Part shown: piece by piece, positions 26,598 to 35,400 of the stretch
Position numbering within the stretch: the stretch's first letter is position 1
Layout: every line of letters starts with the position of its first letter
Assembly (NCBI RefSeq): GCF_001468485.1
Contig: NZ_LODI01000046.1
Span: 62,001 to 126,000, forward strand
Direction: 5' to 3'
Length of the DNA stretch: 64,000 nt
Origin: Pseudoalteromonas sp. H71
Lineage (GTDB): Bacteria > Pseudomonadota > Gammaproteobacteria > Enterobacterales > Alteromonadaceae
Translations under genes and position numbers: made by a program
Notes under the pieces: model-generated
What the model saw: only the letters and a program-made list of their open reading frames with translations
Database searches by the model: none
What the model was told of the DNA's origin: nothing

Positions 26598-26824
26598 TTT
26601 TATATGTACCTTAATCGTTTTTGCTTAATTATTAATGATAGTAAGGCAAAGTATACGCCAAGTTTAAATTTTATTTATAATCAGTTGCTTATGGTTTTTT
26701 GGTTGTTTTTTAATTTTAAAAAATAAAAAAATTAGCAAAAAAAACCATTTTTTAGTTTATTTAACCTAAGCGCTGATTAAGTTATTTACTATTCAGAGCT
26801 CAGGTTACTTGGCTAAGACAAGTT

Positions 26825-27769
26825 CTAAACTAAGCGGCTACGAGATTCTCCTTGCTTGAACGCTTTTATATTTAAACTTACTTCTTTAACTAATCGTACG
26901 ATTGACTCAGTGCTTGCCCACGCAATATGGGGTGTGAGTAATAGGTTGTCCCCTTTATAATTGGCTAGCGGATTTGAATGTTCTGCGGGCTCTTTCGTTA
27001 ATACATCGACCCCTGCGCCAGCAATAATGTTTTGCTCAAGTGCCGTTGTTAAATCGGCCTCATTAATTATACCGCCACGTGCTGTGTTAATAATAAGGCA
27101 GTTGGGCTTCATCATATTAAATTCGTTGAGCGTGATTAGGTCTCGGGTATCGTCTGTTAGTGGGCAATGAACACTAATTATATCGGCTGTTTTAATAGCT
27201 TCATCAAAAGGCGTTCGGCCATCACGACATGCTGCGCCTTTGCGCTCAGACATAACTACATTAGCACCAAATGCGTCAGCTACTTTTGCAACGGCTTGCC
27301 CTAGCGTGCCGCCGCCGATAATGGTGAGTGTTTTACCTTGTAAATCATTAAAGCTGTAATCAAGACGACAAAACATCTCACTTTTTTGCCATGCTCCTTG
27401 TTGGCAATCAGCTTGATAACGATGAGTATTTCCAAGTAGGTTTGTTATTAAAGAAAAGGTGTGTTGAACAACTGAAGGTGTAGAGTAACCAGCAACATTT
27501 GTCACTGCGATGCCAAGCTCTTTAGCGGCTTCTAAATCGACATTATTAGTGCCCGTGGCGCTTACACATATTAGTTTTAGATTTTTTAGCCGGCTAACTG
27601 TTTCGCGATTTAACACCACTTTATTAGTAATTAAAACGTCAGCTTCTTTGCTGTGCTCAATAACTTGCTCTGGACTGGTAAGGTCATAGGTCGTAAGGCT
27701 TCCCAACTGCTCTATGCAGGCAAGAGATGTATTTGCTAATGTGGCGTTATCGAGAACGGTAATTTTCAT
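26825..27769 (-). CDS. D-2-hydroxyacid dehydrogenase (glycerate/hydroxypyruvate type)
   Basis: A 314-residue NAD-dependent D-2-hydroxyacid dehydrogenase. Visible: the substrate loop VSATGTNNVDLEAAKE, the Rossmann motif IIGGGTLGQAVAKVADAFGA (about 148-167), Arg in NTARGGIINE, Glu in GAGVDVLTKEPAE, and catalytic His in TPHIAWAS. The wording is closest to the glycerate dehydrogenase-like subgroup; the substrate cannot be set from sequence alone. Divergent from zntR with a 35-bp gap to the zntR promoter. Confidence 0.88.
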   Translation of the reverse strand: MKITVLDNATLANTSLACIEQLGSLTTYDLTSPEQVIEHSKEADVLITNKVVLNRETVSRLKNLKLICVSATGTNNVDLEAAKELGIAVTNVAGYSTPSVVQHTFSLITNLLGNTHRYQADCQQGAWQKSEMFCRLDYSFNDLQGKTLTIIGGGTLGQAVAKVADAFGANVVMSERKGAACRDGRTPFDEAIKTADIISVHCPLTDDTRDLITLNEFNMMKPNCLIINTARGGIINEADLTTALEQNIIAGAGVDVLTKEPAEHSNPLANYKGDNLLLTPHIAWASTESIVRLVKEVSLNIKAFKQGESRSRLV

Positions 27770-27803
27770 GATGTATCCTAATTAAGTAAAATAATTTTAA
27801 TAC

Positions 27804-27835
27804 TTGACCTTGGTGTGTACTCTAAGGTTTATAGT
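27804..27835 (+). promoter_or_regulatory. ZntR-type promoter/operator
   Basis: -35 TTGACC (27804-27809), 20-bp spacer, -10 TATAGT (27830-27835). The stretched spacer carries the dyad ACCTT...AAGGT (27807-27828), the arrangement bound by MerR-family metal regulators. It lies upstream of zntR and so also drives the SO_0444 gene, predicting metal-induced autoregulation. Confidence 0.75.
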
Positions 27836-27871
27836 TGGCATCAGTTGAGAATACACTCATTGGAGAAACAA

Positions 27872-28282
27872 ATGAAAATAGGTGAGTTTGCAAATCAGTT
27901 AGGTGTCTCAACAGATACCCTAAGATACTATGAAAAACATAATTTGTTAACGCCATTAACTCGAACAGAAGCCGGTTATCGTGATTATGGTGAGGCATCA
28001 CTGAAGCAAATGAAGTTTATTTTACGTGCTAAAAATGTTGGTTTTAGCTTGTTAGAGATCAAAGAGTTACTGCAAATAAAATTTAAAAAGCACCAGCATT
28101 CGTGCCATGAAGTGAAAGATTTAACGATACAAAAGCGTGATCTAGTTGCAGAGCGCATTGCTGAGCTAACACGTTTTCATCAATCGCTATCGGTACTTGC
28201 TGATAAGTGCTGTGGCGGACAAGAGCCCGCTGATAACTGTTCAATATTAACAACCTTGGAGGACATCGATGGACTTACTTAA
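27872..28282 (+). CDS. zntR: MerR-family Zn(II)/heavy-metal-responsive regulator (ZntR-like)
   Basis: A 136-residue MerR-family regulator: HTH KIGEFANQLGVSTDTLRYYEKH, Zn-binding Cys in HSCHEVKDL, and the CCGG and DNCSIL motifs at the C-terminus, which match ZntR. The start chosen is the ATG with ggagaaac upstream; a longer frame from 27815 would overlap the promoter. It overlaps the exporter gene by 14 nt, so the pair is one operon controlling Zn/Cu efflux. Confidence 0.85.
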   Translation: MKIGEFANQLGVSTDTLRYYEKHNLLTPLTRTEAGYRDYGEASLKQMKFILRAKNVGFSLLEIKELLQIKFKKHQHSCHEVKDLTIQKRDLVAERIAELTRFHQSLSVLADKCCGGQEPADNCSILTTLEDIDGLT

Positions 28283-29360
28283 TAATTTTTGGCAGTTGTT
28301 TTTAGTATCTGCCCCTTGGTTAATGCTGGGTTTGTTGATTGCTGGGTTATTAAATGTGTATTTACCGGCCAATTTTTTAAATAAACATTTGGGTAAAGAA
28401 GGCTTTTTGACCACAGTGAAAGCGGCTTTAATTGGAGCACCGATGCCGTTGTGTTCATGTGGTGTTATACCTGCTGCAATAGGCTTAAGACGCGCAGGAG
28501 CTTCAAAAAGTGCGACTACAGCGTTTTTAGTATCGACGCCTGAAACGGGGGTTGATTCTGTGTCTGTGTCGTATGCGTTATTAGGTCCGTTTATGGCTAT
28601 TATTCGTCCCATAGCTGCGATTTGCAGTGCTATTGTTGCAGGTGTGTTAGTGGGGCGAGATACTGATAGGCAGCAGACAAAGCCAACGGCAGATGCGCAA
28701 ACAAAAATCAGTTGCTGTGCGTCTAAAACGGCGGAGCTAGAAGTCAAAACCAGTTGCTGTGATAAACCAAACAAGGCATTGCAAAGTCAATCGCAGAAGA
28801 TACGACGAGCGATAAGTTTTAGCTGCAATAAACTACTATCAGATACCATGGTCTGGTTAATGATTGGTTTATTCTTTGCCGCATTGGTACAAACTTATGT
28901 TCCAGAATCATTTTTAACACATTGGGGCAGTGGGATTCTGGCTATGCTGGTGGTGATTTTGATCAGTATACCCATGTATATTTGTGCCACTGCATCTACG
29001 CCTATTGCTGCAGGCTTGTTATTGAGTGGAGTATCGCCGGGAGCGGTGTTAGTGTTTATGCTCGCAGGGCCGGCAACAAATATTGCTACGTTAGGTGTGG
29101 TTGCTAATGAGCTTGGTAAGCGTGCTGTATTCGCCTATCTCACAGGGGTTATTGGGGTTGCGTTGATTTTTGGTTTTTTAACGGATTATTTAGTAATGGA
29201 GTTTGGTTTCGTTGTTTCCCCCCTACTAGGTGAAGAGCATCAAGTATTACCCCATTGGCTAAGCTTTGTTTGTGGTGTAATTTTAATCGCACTTATTCTG
29301 CGTTTGCTTGTCATAGCACTACAGGCAAAGCGAAAGGTAACTGGTAAGAGCATTTCTTAA
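28269..29360 (+). CDS. SO_0444-family Cu/Zn efflux permease
   Basis: A 363-residue polytopic inner-membrane protein with two homologous halves. The Cys motif PMPLCSCGVIPAAIG (about 58-72) and the matching STPIAAGLLLSGVSPG in the second half define the SO_0444/YraQ-like permease family. The central loop has two CC pairs (ISCCASK, TSCCDKP) that may bind metal. Coupled by overlap to the ZntR-like regulator, which supports a metal-export role. A terminator at 29472 ends the operon. Confidence 0.88.
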   Translation: MDLLNNFWQLFLVSAPWLMLGLLIAGLLNVYLPANFLNKHLGKEGFLTTVKAALIGAPMPLCSCGVIPAAIGLRRAGASKSATTAFLVSTPETGVDSVSVSYALLGPFMAIIRPIAAICSAIVAGVLVGRDTDRQQTKPTADAQTKISCCASKTAELEVKTSCCDKPNKALQSQSQKIRRAISFSCNKLLSDTMVWLMIGLFFAALVQTYVPESFLTHWGSGILAMLVVILISIPMYICATASTPIAAGLLLSGVSPGAVLVFMLAGPATNIATLGVVANELGKRAVFAYLTGVIGVALIFGFLTDYLVMEFGFVVSPLLGEEHQVLPHWLSFVCGVILIALILRLLVIALQAKRKVTGKSIS

Positions 29361-29471
29361 TTTATTGTTATATAAGTACTTTTAAGCTTGCTTATTAGTG
29401 TGTATTAAATTGCAATAGTCTGACTTAGTTCGCATTTTAGTTTGCCTGAGTTATACTCGAACCAATAATGC

Positions 29472-29501
29472 AAACGGCACGTATTTTACGTGCCGTTTTT
29501 T
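29472..29501 (+). terminator. Intrinsic terminator after the SO_0444 gene
   Basis: AAACGGCACGTA, 4-nt loop, TACGTGCCGTTT followed by a T-run. It sits 111 bp after the exporter stop and 19 bp before the next start. Confidence 0.8.
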
Positions 29502-29519
29502 AACTTTATAGATGCAGTA

Positions 29520-30644
29520 ATGAGTGAATTAGAAGACAAGTACGCAGACATAAGACCTTACAACGACGATGAGGTTAACGCATCGCTAGCGCGTTTAATG
29601 AGTGATGATGCATTTATAGATGTCATTGCTAAGTATAACTTACCGCGCTTTCTATCAGCAGTGCCATTTATTGCCCGCCCATTGGTAAGAAGCCAACTAC
29701 GCAAAAAGTGGGGAAAAGTAACAAACGTTGAAGATGTTCAAAATGAAGTTGCTAAATATTTAGATAAACTTATAAAACGCACAACCTCAAAAGTTACCTT
29801 TTCAGGTTTAGACAAGCTAGATCCTAACCAAGCTTACTTATTTGTTTCTAACCACCGCGATATAGTGCTTGATCCTGCACTTGTAAACTGGGGGCTATAT
29901 CAACATAAAATGAAAACGGTGCGTATTGCAATTGGTGACAACTTACTGCAAATACCTTACATAACAGAACTAATGCGTTTAAATAAAAGCTTTATTGTTA
30001 AACGCTCTGCTAAAGCACCTAAAGAAATGTTAAAAGCGCTTACTCAATTATCATCGTATATTTATGACTCTTTAATGGGTGGCCACTCTATCTGGATTGC
30101 ACAAAAAGAAGGTCGAGCAAAAGACGGGTTCGATCAAACCGATCCGGCACTATTAAAAATGCTACAACTCAATGGCCGAAAACAAAAAAAAGAATTTGGT
30201 GAATATATTAAAGAGTTGAAAGTAGTCCCCGTGTCTATTTCTTATCAATACGAACCTTGTGCTATAGCAAAAGCTAAAGAGCTTTATCATAAGCAACAAC
30301 ATGGTGAATATATCAAGTCGGCGGGTGAAGATATTTTAAGTATTGTTGAGGGCTTTAGTACGGCAAAAGGTCATGTTCACCTTGCTTTTGGACTACCTAT
30401 TGAATCTCAATGTGATAGCGCTGAAGAGTTAGCCACTACAATTGATCAACAAATAGTGGATTCGTTTTACTTACACCCAGGCAATTACATTGCAGGTGGC
30501 TGTAAAGAATCGGTAATTAACTCTCCAGATACAGCAACATTTGAACAACGAATGTCACAAGTGCCTGAAGAGCTTAAGCCACTTGTATTAGCGATGTACG
30601 CCAAACCATTTCATCGCAAAGCACAAATAAATACGAGACCCTAA
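29520..30644 (+). CDS. PlsC-like acyltransferase family protein
   Basis: A 374-residue protein with a glycerolipid acyltransferase fold: the catalytic HX4D motif SNHRDIVLDPALV (about residue 117), then the substrate block IGDNLLQIPYI and FIVKR, and IAQKEGRAKDGFDQTDPALL in place of the FPEGT motif. Start set at the ATG at 29520; the upstream in-frame extension runs through the terminator. Probably a membrane-associated phospholipid acyltransferase; acyl acceptor unknown. Confidence 0.8.
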   Translation: MSELEDKYADIRPYNDDEVNASLARLMSDDAFIDVIAKYNLPRFLSAVPFIARPLVRSQLRKKWGKVTNVEDVQNEVAKYLDKLIKRTTSKVTFSGLDKLDPNQAYLFVSNHRDIVLDPALVNWGLYQHKMKTVRIAIGDNLLQIPYITELMRLNKSFIVKRSAKAPKEMLKALTQLSSYIYDSLMGGHSIWIAQKEGRAKDGFDQTDPALLKMLQLNGRKQKKEFGEYIKELKVVPVSISYQYEPCAIAKAKELYHKQQHGEYIKSAGEDILSIVEGFSTAKGHVHLAFGLPIESQCDSAEELATTIDQQIVDSFYLHPGNYIAGGCKESVINSPDTATFEQRMSQVPEELKPLVLAMYAKPFHRKAQINTRP

Positions 30645-30674
30645 CTTTATTAGCGTTAAATAAATTGTGTATAA

Positions 30675-30703
30675 AGTAGCAATAATATTGCTACTTTTTT
30701 TTT
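30675..30703 (+). terminator. Intrinsic terminator
   Basis: AGTAGCAATA/TATTGCTACT perfect stem followed by nine T residues, 31 bp after the acyltransferase stop. Confidence 0.85.
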
Positions 30704-30756
30704 GTTTAAAAATAACGCTATACTAAATACAAGACCATAATTGAGCGGCGAATACG

Positions 30757-31002
30757 ATGCAACAAATTGAAATATTTGATATTCCAAGTCCTTGTAAAAG
30801 TATTTGCTTAGTTAACAATAGGGGGTACTGCAAAGGATGCTACCGCAGCCGTGATGAACGGTTTATGTGGAATTCGCTCACTAACGCGCAAAAAAAGAAA
30901 GTCATCAGTTTGTGCCAACAGCGTTATAAGCGTTATTTACTCAAAAAACAGCAAGCACACGGTGGTGATAGCGCAATATATCAGCAGGGCTTTGATTTTT
31001 AA
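30757..31002 (+). CDS. DUF1289 family protein
   Basis: An 81-residue protein with the DUF1289 pattern SPCKSICLVNNRGYCKGCYR, four cysteines spaced like a small metal or Fe-S site, and the following WNSLTNAQKKKVI. Family function unknown; typical length. Its end overlaps by 4 bp the convergent end of the next gene. Confidence 0.85.
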   Translation: MQQIEIFDIPSPCKSICLVNNRGYCKGCYRSRDERFMWNSLTNAQKKKVISLCQQRYKRYLLKKQQAHGGDSAIYQQGFDF

Positions 31003-31697
31003 TCATACATATTATATTTGGCTTTGAGCGCATAAACGGTGCCATTATTGTGAAGTTTATTTAAGGCTGTTTTTAACCCGTCAATTAAGTGCGCATGTCG
31101 TTTATTTAAGTAGTGGTAAACAGGCGTTACACGTAACACTTCTTTTTGATAGCAAAGACCATGTTGATTTATTGGCTGGTTGTCTGATGCAAAATCAAGT
31201 AACAATATGCCTTTCACTTTTCCTTGGGTAAGTAAGTTTAGCTGTGTGCTTAAATTTTTTACTTCAATAACGTTGCCATCAAAATGCGTATTTTTTATAT
31301 ATTGAGCTTGTATTGGGCAATTAGCTAAAATAGCAATATTATCAAGCCGCTCTAATATGCTTTGTTGGCAATTTTTATAAAGCAGCAACTTAAATTTAAA
31401 TAATTCGAAGTCTACGCGCAGTAGATTTGGAAAATCAATTTCTATGCTGCTGTCTCGGCCAAGTTGTCCGTCAAGCACCCCATTATTGGCAGCTCGTAAT
31501 GCATTTTGGGGGCTAAAATCGATAAGGTGAATATCGTAGCCTATTTCTTTATAGGCAAGACTAAGGAGCTCTAATACATAATTTGCCTGCGGGACGTTAT
31601 CGGGGCGATTAAATGTCAGCGTATTTTGGTTGCTATAACTGGCTGCGCTAAATATTAAACTAATTAATAGAAACAACATACTACAGCGTCTTTGCAT
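30999..31697 (-). CDS. Periplasmic solute-binding-like protein (SBP family 3 type)
   Basis: About 232 residues: a signal peptide (MLFLLISLIFSAASYS) and a mature region of the extracellular solute-binding type 3 fold, with FNRPDNVPQANYVLELL, a region DGQLGRDSS and HAHLIDGLKTALNKLHNNGT near the end. No transporter genes adjoin, so it may be an orphan sensor-like or uncharacterised binding protein. Three possible starts (TTG 31709, ATG 31703, ATG 31697); the last has the best-placed ggaa. Confidence 0.65.
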   Translation of the reverse strand: MQRRCSMLFLLISLIFSAASYSNQNTLTFNRPDNVPQANYVLELLSLAYKEIGYDIHLIDFSPQNALRAANNGVLDGQLGRDSSIEIDFPNLLRVDFELFKFKLLLYKNCQQSILERLDNIAILANCPIQAQYIKNTHFDGNVIEVKNLSTQLNLLTQGKVKGILLLDFASDNQPINQHGLCYQKEVLRVTPVYHYLNKRHAHLIDGLKTALNKLHNNGTVYALKAKYNMYD

Positions 31698-31822
31698 TAT
31701 CATTTCCAATTACAGCTGAGATAAATAAATAAGACGCGTATAATAGCAATATGCTTGGTTTTTGCCCAGCAATTCAAGGGCCGTTCTTGAAACTGTAACA
31801 ATTCAAATAATGAGGAAAACCT

Positions 31823-32026
31823 GTGAGTTTTAACTTGTGTTTATTACCGCGTGAAGAAAAATATCAAATACAGCTCGATTACGAGGCTTCATTTTGGGCC
31901 TATCAAATTAAACGCAATAAAAAAACGCGTGAGCAAGTTTATAACACAATCCATAGTCGCCCCGTTGCGGAGCAAATGGTGTTAAAGCAAAAGTTTGAGC
32001 AATATTTAGCATTAATGCTTAGTTAA
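31823..32026 (+). CDS. Small conserved protein, DUF3283-like
   Basis: A 67-residue protein, GTG start with tgagga 7 nt upstream. FNLCLLPREEKYQIQLDYEA and the short helical remainder resemble the DUF3283 family of marine gammaproteobacteria as I remember it. Two nt before the GNAT gene, so co-transcribed. Function unknown. Confidence 0.6.
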   Translation: MSFNLCLLPREEKYQIQLDYEASFWAYQIKRNKKTREQVYNTIHSRPVAEQMVLKQKFEQYLALMLS

Positions 32027-32028
32027 AA

Positions 32029-32430
32029 ATGTATACCACCCAATTATTAGACACAGTAAAAACACCCTTGGTGAATAAATTTTACAAAGTCCATGGAGTT
32101 AGCGGGCGTGCTAATAAGCAAGATCAAGTGTGGGTTATTTATTTAGGCACACACATAGTGGCCGCTTGTAGGCTACAAAATAAAACCACATTTTTGTTTT
32201 TATCTACGGTTTATGTTGCGCCAGAACATCGTTCAAAAGGGGTGGCAAAACAATTAATAACCGATCTTTTAACGCATCAGCACATGCATGTTTATACCTT
32301 TGCATTTAAAAACATTGCCGATTTATACCGCAGTATTGGTTTTAACCAAGTGTTAACATATACTCCTGAAATACACGTACTTTTTGATATGTATAAGCAC
32401 CGAAACATTGTCGCACTAGAGTACCCATAA
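32029..32430 (+). CDS. GNAT family acetyltransferase
   Basis: A 133-residue GNAT-type protein. The acetyl-CoA site shows as VYVAPEHRSKGVAKQLITDL (R/QxxGxA motif, about residues 63-82) and a C-terminal FKNIADLYRSIGFNQV with the usual LYxxxGF. The substrate is not deducible. It follows the small protein by 2 bp. Confidence 0.8.
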   Translation: MYTTQLLDTVKTPLVNKFYKVHGVSGRANKQDQVWVIYLGTHIVAACRLQNKTTFLFLSTVYVAPEHRSKGVAKQLITDLLTHQHMHVYTFAFKNIADLYRSIGFNQVLTYTPEIHVLFDMYKHRNIVALEYP

Positions 32431-32448
32431 AATAAAAAACGATATGGA

Positions 32449-35400
32449 ATGACCATGAGTAAGGGCGTTAATTGGATTTTAAGTTGCTTAGTAGTTTTAA
32501 TAACTATTTTTAGTTACCAGGCTGGTGCACAAGTAAAGCGTTTATCTCCTAGTGAAGGTTTATCTCAAAGTTACGTTAACACCATACTAATCGATAATAA
32601 TGGTTATTTATGGCTTTCTACCGAAGGTGGTTTAAATCGTTATGATGGCTATCAAGTAACGCCTATTAATGGCCCTAATGGTGAGCTTGAAGAAGCAATA
32701 ATTGATCGTATATACCAAGACTTAGATGGATATATATGGATTGCCTCATTACTTGAGGGGCTTTTTAGATACGACCCGACTACTGACACTTACAAGCAGT
32801 TTTTAGATCCCCCCAGTAATGAAGAACAAATTTTTAATCAATCAGTTTTTAGTATGGTGGCTGCAGACTCAGATTCCTTGTGGATTGGGCGAGGCCGAGA
32901 CTTTGCAAGACTTGATGTACAAACTGGGGTTATTGAGTCTATTTTTGAGCTACCCAGTGAATTTAAAAACACCTTAGTAAGAAGTTTATTTCATTACAAT
33001 GGCTATATTTTTATAGCGACCACTCATGGCGCCTATGTTTATGATATTGCAAATAATTTAACCCGTCCACTGCAGCATTTAAAGGGCGAAGCTGATCATA
33101 TTTATCAAAACAACGTGAAGTCGTTTGCGTTGGGAGAAAATGGCCAGTTATTAGTGGGGGCCGTAAAGGGGATGTATCAGGTTGATATTAGCGATTTGCC
33201 AAGCATGTTTGAGCGTCCTGATATTGCCTTTAAAAATAAGGTATTACTGGCCGACCTTAATGTGTGGAAGATAGATTACAACCAAGGTGAAATAGATCTA
33301 GCTACAGATAAAGGGCTATTTAAATTTGATTTAAATACCGGTGAATTGATAAAAAACACACGAATTACACAGAGTAAGTATACCCTAGCCGATACCAGTA
33401 TTATTGATATGGCTAAAGATAAGACAGGGGGGGTATGGGTTGCTACAAAAAGTGATGGTGCTTTTTATCTATCTAAAGATACATACCATTTTAATAATGT
33501 TGATGGCAGTTTATTAGGAGGAGACGGTTTATCCCACCATTCGATATGGGGAATAACCGAGTTTAACGAAAAGCTTTGGCTTGCGACAAATAATGGATTA
33601 ACTGAAGTTGATTTAAAAACGAATACCAGCAAGGTTTACTTAAAAGATTACAAGGCTGACCTATACACCAGCGATTTTAGTATTTGGCAAATAATGCCAT
33701 ATAACAATAAGCTCTGGCTGAATACAAACCGAGGTTTACTCATTTTTGACCCAAATACTTATCAAGTGAGTGAGCCAAAAACAAAAAATAAAGCAAACCA
33801 AGATCATATAACTGGCTGGGTACATGGCGTTACTCTAATGCCTAACGGCGATTTATACTTTATGCATCGTGATCACGGTGCATTTGTTTACAACATAGAT
33901 AGTCAAATTGTCACTCGATTGGGGGGCGAATTGGCACAGTTTAACCCGTTTTTAGCGCATGGATTTTTACCTCCTTTACCAAATAAACCCGATTGGCCGC
34001 TGTTTTTTAATGCGGGTATTTTATATCAATTAAATCCGACTAACTTAGCGTTAAAGATGATCTATAAAGTACCTAAGCAGCATGAGAATGTTGCGATAAG
34101 TGTGCTTTCATACGTGATAGATAATAATGATGTTTTATGGATCTCATTGTCTAACTTTGGCTTGATAGGTATTGACTCATCAACCTACGAGCACGTGCAT
34201 ACTATTGATCTAGATAAAAACAAACTAGGGACATTACTTTATAGCATGGTGCTTGACGATGATGGCATGATTTGGATGAGCAGTCATAAAGGGATATGGC
34301 GTTTAAATCCTGTAACACGCCATTTTCAGCAGTTTAGTACAGCAGAAGGGCTTTTATCTGCTGAGTTTAATAGCTCTGCAATGGCTAAGCTTAAAGACGG
34401 ACGAATTGTATATGGCGGTTTAAAAGGGTTAACGTATTTTCATCCAATGGAAAACCAAAGTTACCAACCACTAATAGAGCATGTAAATATTACACGAGTA
34501 AATTTAATGTCGCGAGAATTATCCCGCGATTTAAAACAGCCCCTCAATGAAATAATATTAAACCACGATGATATTGGTCTTGAAGTGGCTTTTTCTGCAA
34601 TGGCTTTTAGCAATCAAGAACGCATTATTTACGAGTATCAACTCGATAACGGGCAAAAAACCTATGCGCGTAACAATAACCGGGTCCTTTTTCCTAAGTT
34701 AAACCCGGGTAACTATACATTAAAAGTATGGGCAAAAGACCCGTTAACGGGAAGCTATACCAAGCCTGCAACATTAAAAATAAAGGTTAAATATCCCCTT
34801 TGGCGCGCTCCTTATTTTATGGTGCTGTATGCCGCGTTATTTTTATTTTTTATTGCAATGTGGGTAAGGCGACGTAATAAAATTCAACGTATTTTGTTAG
34901 CCGCTCATAAAGAAAGTAAAGAGAGTGAGTCGCGCTTAAAACTCGCATTAGAGGGCAGTGAGTCGGGTGTATGGGATTGGCAGTCAAGTAATCCAAGTAT
35001 TTACCAGCCTCGCTTAAGTAATGAGCTTGGTTACAATAACGATACTGTTAACCTAGATGAATATTTAGCTAAAATACATCCTCAAGATAAGCAATTATTT
35101 CGTTTAGAGTGGCTAGAGTTTTTATCTACCGATAAGGGCTACTTTAACTGCACATACCGTGTGCGTCATGCCAAAGGCTATTGGCGTTGGTATAAAGACT
35201 TTGGCAAAGTGGTTGAGTGGGATGAAAGAACGCCCCAAAAAGTAGCGGGTACATACACTAATATGACCCGTGAGATGGTTTACGAAGAACATGCTCGCTT
35301 ATTTACCGCTGCGTTTGAGCAGACCCGTGATTGGGTATTTATTCTCGATAAAAACTTTAATGTACGTGCCTCTAATAAGTCGTTACAAACGGCGTTTAAC

